Below, one piece after another: positions 32,544 to 36,464 of a stretch of DNA of 36,464 nucleotides. This stretch comes from Chlamydiota bacterium (GTDB lineage: Bacteria; Chlamydiota; Chlamydiia; Chlamydiales; Rhabdochlamydiaceae): contig JAAKFB010000001.1 of assembly GCA_011065235.1 (NCBI GenBank), positions 1 to 36,464 on the forward strand, written 5' to 3'. The first letter of the stretch is position 1. Each line of letters begins with the position of its first letter. The notes beneath the pieces were generated by a model. That model was not told where the DNA came from. It did no database searches and saw nothing but the letters and a program-made list of their open reading frames with translations. The position numbers and the translations under genes were made by a program.

Positions 32544-32627
32544 ATGTGGATTTATGGCGTTATTGGTCTCTTTATGGCAGCGGGCGTATTCCTGATGCAG
32601 TACAGTGACGAACATATCGATCTTTAG
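32544..32627 (+). CDS. 27-residue membrane peptide
   Basis: ATG at 32544 with AGGAGG 7 nt ahead. One membrane span (WIYGVIGLFMAAGVFLM) followed by an acidic end (SDEHIDL). The near-ideal ribosome site is the main support. Confidence 0.55.
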   Translation: MWIYGVIGLFMAAGVFLMQYSDEHIDL

Positions 32628-32655
32628 GGATCGGTATTCAAAAAAGGATGAGATT

Positions 32656-32904
32656 ATGCAGATTGAAGAGCAATTGACGTTTTGGGATGAGCCCCTGACA
32701 CAGGAGACCTTGATGTGGAAAGAAATCCACACACTAAAAGAAAGACAAGGATGCCTACGTAGAGGGTTGTTCCAAAGACATGATCAGCTCAAAAAAGATC
32801 TTAAAGATCTTAAAGATACAGTGAGTGAACTTAAATGTTTGCTCAAGCTGGAACCCAAAACCAAGGTGGTAGAATATGATTTCATTTCCCATGCACATGG
32901 TTAA
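32656..32904 (+). CDS. Small coiled-coil protein
   Basis: 82 residues. MQIEEQLTFWDEPLTQETLM is followed by a coiled coil (HTLKERQGCLRRGLFQRHDQ, then KKDLKDLKDTVSELKCLLKL). The DNA under KDLKDLKD is a short tandem repeat. ATG at 32656 with AAGGATGAG ahead; a longer upstream frame overlaps the previous peptide and is not preferred. Confidence 0.62.
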   Translation: MQIEEQLTFWDEPLTQETLMWKEIHTLKERQGCLRRGLFQRHDQLKKDLKDLKDTVSELKCLLKLEPKTKVVEYDFISHAHG

Positions 32905-33091
32905 TTGGGGTGTTAGGTGTGACATCGCAGTAAAAAACTCTATGGAAACTTATGGAAGACAGTGTAAGGTTTCTGGCGACGATGTTCCAGTTGTAGAGAT
33001 GAATGAGTCAGGAGTGTGCTGTGTGATCTTCAAGGGAGACTTTATCGATTGCACAGCTATTGAGGATTATCTGATGAAAAAGATAGGATGA
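32876..33091 (+). CDS. Small protein of unknown function
   Basis: 71 residues, with VRCDIAVKNSMETYGRQCKV and VVEMNESGVCCVIFKGDFID, ending YLMKKIG. Four Cys. AAGGTGG precedes the ATG at 32876, which lies inside the end of the previous gene by 29 nt. No family recognised. Confidence 0.5.
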   Translation: MISFPMHMVNWGVRCDIAVKNSMETYGRQCKVSGDDVPVVEMNESGVCCVIFKGDFIDCTAIEDYLMKKIG

Positions 33092-33101
33092 AAATGTGGA
33101 A

Positions 33102-33200
33102 ATGTTGCCATTTATGTGCTATTGGGTTGCTCAAGCAATATTTACGTGTTTATGTGTAGTTGATTCATTAAAATACAGGAAACTCCAAAATGGAAAATAG
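33102..33200 (+). CDS. 32-residue membrane peptide
   Basis: ATG at 33102: MLPFMCYWVAQAIFTCLCVV is a membrane span, followed by a basic end (DSLKYRKLQNGK). The ribosome site is weak (GTGG). An overlapping 23-codon frame (33088, with ATGA coupling) is the alternative. Confidence 0.4.
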   Translation: MLPFMCYWVAQAIFTCLCVVDSLKYRKLQNGK

Positions 33201-33208
33201 GTGAATTT

Positions 33209-33403
33209 ATGGATTTTGATATTATTTTTACAGTTGTTGCCTCAAGTCTCTCTGTTATCGGTGTAAACTTGGTCATTTTTTCTTGGTTTAGATCAGACAT
33301 GAAAATATTTGAGGTTGAAATACGCTCTTGGAAAGAAGAAATTAATCAAGAAATGAAAGATTTCCACGGACGTCTATGCACAATTGAAGAGAGGAGAAAG
33401 TAA
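33209..33403 (+). CDS. Membrane-anchored coiled-coil protein, Rz-like in shape
   Basis: 64 residues. An N-terminal membrane span (DIIFTVVASSLSVIGVNLVI) is followed by a charged helix (SDMKIFEVEIRSWKEEINQE). AGGTGA is 5 nt ahead of the ATG. One span plus periplasmic helix is the form of an inner-membrane spanin, though it is shorter than usual and no catalytic or typical spanin motif shows. Confidence 0.55.
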   Translation: MDFDIIFTVVASSLSVIGVNLVIFSWFRSDMKIFEVEIRSWKEEINQEMKDFHGRLCTIEERRK

Positions 33404-33453
33404 TGGCATGGTTTCAGATTTTAGCACTATTTTTTTTGCTAATGGACGATTGA
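33403..33453 (+). CDS. 16-residue hydrophobic peptide
   Basis: TAATG overlap with the previous stop and AGGAGAAAG ahead. MAWFQILALFFLLMDD is nearly all membrane span, with two Asp at the end. Confidence 0.45.
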   Translation: MAWFQILALFFLLMDD

Positions 33454-33495
33454 AGAAAGCAAAAACGAAGAATAAACAACACATAAGGTAATCGC

Positions 33496-33627
33496 ATGGA
33501 GTGGATCCCTATCATTATTATTTCAATGCTGAACGTCACTTTTTTTGGAGGTCTCGTACTATGGGTACGGATTGATCGACTGAAGAGCGAAATTATAGAG
33601 CTCAGTCGTCGTATAGCTGACAGGTGA
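33496..33627 (+). CDS. 43-residue membrane protein
   Basis: MEWIPIIIISMLNVTFFGGL and VLWV form a membrane span, followed by a basic/acidic helix (DRLKSEIIELSRRIADR). AAGG lies ahead of the ATG. The same frame remains open beyond the TGA at 33625 (see 33628-33921). Confidence 0.5.
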   Translation: MEWIPIIIISMLNVTFFGGLVLWVRIDRLKSEIIELSRRIADR

Positions 33628-33921
33628 AAGGAAAAAGATCTAAGGAACGTATCGCCGATTCCTGAAAATCCTATCAAGAGATACATAAATTTAAGTGAGT
33701 TCGTCAAAGAATCAAGAGCTTGTGAAGAAAACTTGCATCGTCATCTATTCAAAAAATTTATGTACTCATGTCACCTTGATGGTGATGTTGTAAATTTGCT
33801 GCGTTCGATTCAGGCAGACATCGTGTACACCTTTGCAATGGACATTTTCAAAATATACCTTTACATGTATACTTCTCAGGAAGTGCGTTATCACATGTTA
33901 GGTACAAATGCCAGATCCTAA
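33628..33921 (+). CDS. 98-codon open frame without an upstream ATG
   Basis: Directly after the TGA of the 43-residue gene the same frame is open for 98 codons (KEKDLRNVSPIPENPIKRYI, then EENLHRHLFKKFMYSCHLDG and a hydrophobic middle). The first normal start codon is a TTG at 33733 (62 residues); the first ATG is at 33760. Composition looks protein-like. It could be made from a TTG, by read-through of TGA, or be a remnant of one longer gene. Confidence 0.4.
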   Translation, partial: KEKDLRNVSPIPENPIKRYINLSEFVKESRACEENLHRHLFKKFMYSCHLDGDVVNLLRSIQADIVYTFAMDIFKIYLYMYTSQEVRYHMLGTNARS

Positions 33922-34003
33922 ATATATGCTCTTTGGATACATTATTCTATCAATCTTGGTCTGCTTTATCGTTGGATTCTATGACATGTGGGGAGAGGAT
34001 TAG
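33908..34003 (+). CDS. 31-residue membrane peptide
   Basis: MPDPKYMLFGYIILSILVCF, then IVGFYDMWGED: one membrane span with an acidic end. AGG lies 4 nt ahead. The 5' end overlaps the previous frame by 14 nt and the 3' end converges with the minus-strand gene 33950-34159. Confidence 0.45.
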   Translation: MPDPKYMLFGYIILSILVCFIVGFYDMWGED

Positions 34004-34159
34004 ATCATCAGTTGATTTTACCTTTTCGACTGTCTCTTCCAATTCCTTATTTTGTAGGTTTTCTACTTTTTTTCCATTCCATATCGTTGAGATCCTTTGG
34101 GCAATTCTCTGAAATGGATTAGTCTTAGGTGCATGAGTTAAAGATACAGGGGCAGACAT
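33950..34159 (-). CDS. Small protein of unknown function
   Basis: 69 residues: MSAPVSLTHAPKTNPFQRIA, then RISTIWNGKKVENLQNKELE and an acidic end. AAGAGGTTTACATG is a strong ribosome site. Converges with the plus-strand micro-gene run and overlaps its last gene by 54 nt. No motif recognised. Confidence 0.55.
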   Translation of the reverse strand: MSAPVSLTHAPKTNPFQRIAQRISTIWNGKKVENLQNKELEETVEKVKSTDDLILSPHVIESNDKADQD

Positions 34160-34224
34160 GTAAACCTCTTATTTTAAAACGTTTAAGAAACCATATGATA
34201 CCATATTCAGCTTTCTCACGCAAC

Positions 34225-34247
34225 AAAAACGGCTTCCGAAGAAGCCG
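34225..34247 (-). terminator. Rho-independent terminator with UUCG-type loop
   Basis: Minus strand CGGCTTC-TTCG-GAAGCCG (34247-34230) followed by TTTTT at 34229-34225. A compact, stable terminator for the lipoprotein gene upstream of it. Confidence 0.85.
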
Positions 34248-34279
34248 CCCCAAACAATAAAGGAGTGTTTTGGATAAAT

Positions 34280-34450
34280 TTATTCTGGATCTTCTTGAGT
34301 CAAGTCCACATCGATCCCCCAGACATGGAATATTTGCCATTCCATAGCTTCTTCCCAAGGATTATCGTTATCTAGACCCAGCTTTTGATTGACGTAACTG
34401 CAGCTTGAAATTAGGACTGCAAGAAGAAGAAAGCAGAAAAGTGTTCTCAT
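34280..34450 (-). CDS. Small lipoprotein, spanin candidate
   Basis: 56 residues: MRTLFCFLLLAVLISSC is a lipoprotein signal with the lipobox ISSC (Cys17), followed by a 39-residue acidic part ending GIDVDLTQEDPE. I recall short phage lipoproteins with such a DxDLT-x-PE end, but not their function. AAGGA precedes the ATG at 34450. An in-frame ATG at 34492 would give a longer signal. Possibly an outer-membrane spanin or a superinfection-exclusion protein. It has its own terminator. Confidence 0.65.
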   Translation of the reverse strand: MRTLFCFLLLAVLISSCSYVNQKLGLDNDNPWEEAMEWQIFHVWGIDVDLTQEDPE

Positions 34451-34592
34451 GAAAAAATCCTTATGGTTCTGAAGAAATTCTTTGATGTACTTCATAGGTT
34501 CATCATCACCTTTTTTTGGTGAAATGTCAATGATGTATGATTCAATCAAAAGGTCGACAGGGATAACCTTTCTGATGACAATAATAGGAGTG

Positions 34593-34642
34593 AAAAGGGT
34601 CAACGGAAAAGGGTTGACACTGAGAAGTGATGACCCTTTTTT
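34593..34642 (+). terminator. Inverted repeat with T-run in the 34.45-34.77 kb gap
   Basis: AAAAGGGTCA (34593-34602) pairs with TGACCCTTTT (34631-34640), and six T end the second arm. Inside, GTCAAC (34599-34604) and GTTGAC (34613-34618) form a second inverted repeat. Could be a terminator or an operator. The gap (34451-34769) otherwise holds only promoter-like sequence. Confidence 0.4.
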
Positions 34643-34720
34643 ATGTCAAGTGAAGCTTTTGCGTTCAGGTTTTCAAATATTTCATAATAAGAACTTCCTC
34701 ATAGGGTGCCCGATAAGAAA

Positions 34721-34747
34721 TTGCCTAATATGCATGTATGGTAGAAT
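34721..34747 (+). promoter_or_regulatory. Probable extended -10 promoter
   Basis: TGGTAGAAT (34739-34747) is an extended -10; TTGCCT (34721-34726) is a -35 with a short 15-bp spacer. Located 22 bp before the start of the secreted-protein gene. Confidence 0.4.
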
Positions 34748-34769
34748 GGAGAAAACCAAGGAGCGGATC

Positions 34770-35051
34770 ATGAAAGTTTATGCTATTTTATTTTTGATTT
34801 TCTTTACGAATGCTTTTGCTATATGCCCTCTGAATGAAGAGGAGGAACATTTTTTTCTCTACCGTACGCTTATCATGGAAAATTCAGTCTACAACATCGA
34901 AAAAATCTTGCATCACAAAAAGATGGATCCTAAGTTAGCATGGAAGATTCAGAAAGAAGTCGATATCATCAAATTCAACCTAGGAATATGCGAGGATATC
35001 TCTAGGAAGAGGTCACACAATATGCTATTGATCCGTGAAGACTGCCGTTAG
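34770..35051 (+). CDS. Small secreted protein
   Basis: 93 residues. The N-terminus MKVYAILFLIFFTNAFAICP is a signal peptide with cleavage expected after AFA. The mature part is helical and charged (EEHFFLYRTLIMENSVYNIE, then KILHHKKMDPKLAWKIQKEV), with three Cys (ICP, GICED, EDCR). AAGGAG is a strong ribosome site; I chose 34770 over a longer upstream frame. Overlaps the 3' end of the convergent fibre by 50 nt. A periplasmic factor for lysis or exclusion is possible. Confidence 0.68.
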   Translation: MKVYAILFLIFFTNAFAICPLNEEEEHFFLYRTLIMENSVYNIEKILHHKKMDPKLAWKIQKEVDIIKFNLGICEDISRKRSHNMLLIREDCR

Positions 35052-35922
35052 ATTGTATTTGGATTTGTGACCCTGATGCATTATCCTCCAGTCCCCATAC
35101 TCGTCCAGTTGTTCCCCCAGATATGATTTCAAATACGCAATAGGTCTTTGTAGAAGGCCACGTTTGTGTTTCTACCCAAATAGTCCCTACTGGAGTTCGA
35201 CTGAACGAACCGGCGGATGCTATTGGAAAACCACTCAACACAATATTTCCTGATGCTCCATTAAGATCAGTCCATGAAAGATCAAATTGAAGGATCACCA
35301 GAGGACCTACACGAGCATAAATACCCGCTTGAACGGTGTTGGTTGTTGGACCACTTACGGCACCATCAATGACTGGTGTAAACGAAGTTTTATTGACCCA
35401 ATTGTCAATAGTGATAGTGGCCGTGCTTCCAGATCCACTGGTAGAAATACCATTACCCCCCGCAATCGTTAGAGCATTAGACGCTGGCGTAGCTGTTCCT
35501 GAGTCCGTAGGGAAAGATAAGGGCACAGTGGCAGTCACATCTATTGTAACGGTCGTTGAAGGGTCTTGTCCTGATGTGACGATTCCAGTACCCCCTGCCA
35601 CAGTGGTAATACCGCTGCCATCAGGTCCGACAGCTGTAGGTCCATCATCAGTGAGAAGAAAGTCAATACCTGGAGCTCCTGCACCACCAGCAAATTGAAT
35701 CCAGAGAGCATCGCCACCGGAAAATTCAGATAGATACCAGAGTTCACCTGCTACACCTGTGGATGGATTTTTTCCAAGAAGAGCAAACTGTCCTACAGGA
35801 TATTTCTTATCAGTCGTAAGAGGCCTTCTAGGGAATCTTTGGATAGGAATGACATCAGCTTGAGGGCCTACATATCGATTAGGAATGCTATTTGGTACAC
35901 CTGTTCTATCAGACATCTGCAT
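35002..35922 (-). CDS. Tail fibre with repeat modules and beta-sandwich tip
   Basis: 306 residues. Residues ~35-82 resemble the N-terminal part of the 799-residue fibre (YPVGQFALLGKNPSTGVAGE, then LWYLSEFSGGDALWIQFAGG). Two GI-TSG-STTVTI type modules follow (GGTGIVTSGQDPSTTVTIDV; SGTATPASNALTIAGGNGIS). The C-terminal ~130 residues (FTPVIDGAVSG, then LQFDLSWTDLNGASGNIVLS) are paralogous to the tail protein at 10377-10937. The start is ATG 35922 or 35916 (MSDRTG). The 5' end carries a 35-bp sequence found again at the contig end. Confidence 0.82.
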   Translation of the reverse strand: MQMSDRTGVPNSIPNRYVGPQADVIPIQRFPRRPLTTDKKYPVGQFALLGKNPSTGVAGELWYLSEFSGGDALWIQFAGGAGAPGIDFLLTDDGPTAVGPDGSGITTVAGGTGIVTSGQDPSTTVTIDVTATVPLSFPTDSGTATPASNALTIAGGNGISTSGSGSTATITIDNWVNKTSFTPVIDGAVSGPTTNTVQAGIYARVGPLVILQFDLSWTDLNGASGNIVLSGFPIASAGSFSRTPVGTIWVETQTWPSTKTYCVFEIISGGTTGRVWGLEDNASGSQIQIQSNGSLHGSIAYCVTSS

Positions 35923-36001
35923 CTCTCTGTTTATTGCAAATGACTCTTTTCTTGATTGGATTCAAGTCCAAAATTTCTTCACCATCGACTGTAAATTTCA
36001 T
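35909..36001 (-). pseudogene. Truncated copy of the MKF-DGEE gene
   Basis: ATG at 36001 with GGAGAAAAAA ahead encodes MKFTVDGEEILDLNPIKKRV, which closely matches the left-edge protein (MKFAVDGEEVLDLSPIKKKV), then ICNKQRDADV and a stop inside the start of the next fibre. The left-edge protein continues for at least 40 more residues, so this copy is cut after ~23 conserved residues. Probably a recombination product. Confidence 0.65.
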
Positions 36002-36011
36002 TTTTTTCTCC

Positions 36012-36290
36012 TTACGTAATAGAATCCAAACGAACTTCCAATTTTGGTGGCCATCCATGGATGATGTTATTTGCATGTGCAGCGATTCCCGTTGGAGATC
36101 TACCAGGGGGGAACCTCGTGGGTTTTGCTGGTTTATGTGCACCTTTTCGTTTCAGATCGTTAAATTCCTCTTCCGAACGTCCAATTCTTACAAACTTAAC
36201 CATAGTCTCACTGATCCACTCTTTATGAAGGCATTGAGCTTCTAGGAGTTTAGTCTTTTTAACCTCTTTTTCATCACCCACAAATTTCAT
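36012..36290 (-). CDS. Small protein of mosaic origin
   Basis: 92 residues. It opens MKFVGDEKEVKKTKL behind AAGGAGAAAAAA, like the MKF-DGEE proteins. A charged helix follows (RIGRSEEEFNDLKRKG), then AHKPAKPTRFPPGRSPTGIA and AHANNIIHGWPPKLEV, encoded by the 106-bp repeat at 36039-36144. Unrecognised. It may be a real small protein or a recombinant gene; the good ribosome site favours translation. Confidence 0.5.
   Translation of the reverse strand: MKFVGDEKEVKKTKLLEAQCLHKEWISETMVKFVRIGRSEEEFNDLKRKGAHKPAKPTRFPPGRSPTGIAAHANNIIHGWPPKLEVRLDSIT
36039..36144. repeat. 106-bp direct repeat, copy 1 of 2
   Basis: Matches 36329-36434 with one base difference (gttgg here, gctgg there), 290 bp apart. Encodes the AHKPAKPTRFPPGRSP segment in both copies. 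Confidence 0.9.
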
Positions 36291-36454
36291 TTTTTTCTCC
36301 TTAACAAATTAGAGACAAACCGCACATTCAATTTTGGTGGCCATCCATGGATGATGTTATTTGCATGTGCAGCGATTCCCGCTGGAGATCTACCAGGGGG
36401 GAACCTCGTGGGTTTTGCTGGTTTATGTGCACCTGTTCTATCAGACATCTGCAT
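36287..36454 (-). CDS. 55-residue mosaic frame
   Basis: ATG at 36454 encodes MQMSDRTG (the N-terminus of the fibre at 35002-35922), then the AHKPAKPTRFPPGRSPAGIA part of the repeat, then a new end (NVRFVSNLLRRKK) that reads through the same 3' sequence as the C1q fibre gene. The stop overlaps the next start. The mixture of three sources suggests a recombination junction. Confidence 0.35.
   Translation of the reverse strand: MQMSDRTGAHKPAKPTRFPPGRSPAGIAAHANNIIHGWPPKLNVRFVSNLLRRKK
36329..36434. repeat. 106-bp direct repeat, copy 2 of 2
   Basis: See 36039-36144. Flanked on its right by the 35-bp sequence at 36430-36464, which also occurs at 35898-35932, and on its left by the 34-bp sequence at 36281-36314, which also occurs at 185-218. 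Confidence 0.9.
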
Positions 36455-36464
36455 CTCTCTGTTT

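Noticed and set aside
1..36464. tRNA genes
   Set aside because: I found no cloverleaf with a normal T-loop (GGTTCRANNCC) on either strand by eye.
35898..36464. Simple circular overlap of the contig ends
   Set aside because: The last 35 bp match an internal site rather than position 1, so the ends do not overlap directly.

Overview
The window is a large part of a tailed bacteriophage genome. The morphogenesis genes look like those of a short-tailed (podovirus-like) phage: a PBSX-type large terminase, a P22-type portal, a scaffold, an N4-gp56-type major capsid protein, an adaptor, a tail-nozzle protein, internal (ejection-type) proteins and several beta-rich tail fibres. Most genes have strong Shine-Dalgarno sequences (AGGAGG, GGAGA) and end-to-end overlaps (ATGA, TAATG, TTGA), so the host is a bacterium. 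I cannot name the host. I see no integrase, DNA polymerase, tRNA, CRISPR array or recognisable endolysin.

Layout. From 0.2 to 22.9 kb, on the minus strand and read right to left, lies the late operon: small and large terminase, portal, two small conserved proteins, scaffold, capsid, a probable decoration protein, connector proteins, nozzle, a GNAT-like protein, three internal or appendage proteins, then the fibre genes. A plus-strand HNH endonuclease gene sits between the large terminase and the portal. From 22.9 to 29.7 kb, also minus, is an early cluster: a lambda O-like replication protein with iterons inside its gene, a winged-helix protein, an Xre regulator, a RusA-type resolvase, a ParB-like protein, a SpoVG-like protein and many small proteins. 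From 30.1 to 30.6 kb is a divergent control region with a Cro-like repressor. From 30.6 to 34.0 kb, plus strand, is a RecT-like annealase plus YqaJ exonuclease pair, followed by an unusual run of very small membrane proteins. From 34.0 to 36.46 kb are two membrane or secreted proteins, one more fibre and small duplicated genes that resemble the truncated gene at the left edge. If the genome is circular, the fibre genes at the two ends are neighbours.

How the parts fit. RecT and YqaJ would act on DNA ends, the O-like protein would bind its intragenic iterons to start replication, RusA would resolve branched DNA, and the terminase-portal-capsid set would package it. The most unusual parts are: (1) the iterons, whose DNA is conserved although the reading frame shifts between copies; (2) two probable short plus-strand transcripts upstream of the replication genes (29.6-30.13 kb), one ending in a possible switch-like hairpin pair; (3) a structured, IS200/IS605-end-like block at 22.93-23.28 kb; (4) the island of tiny membrane proteins; and (5) the duplicated, mosaic small-gene and fibre region at the contig ends.
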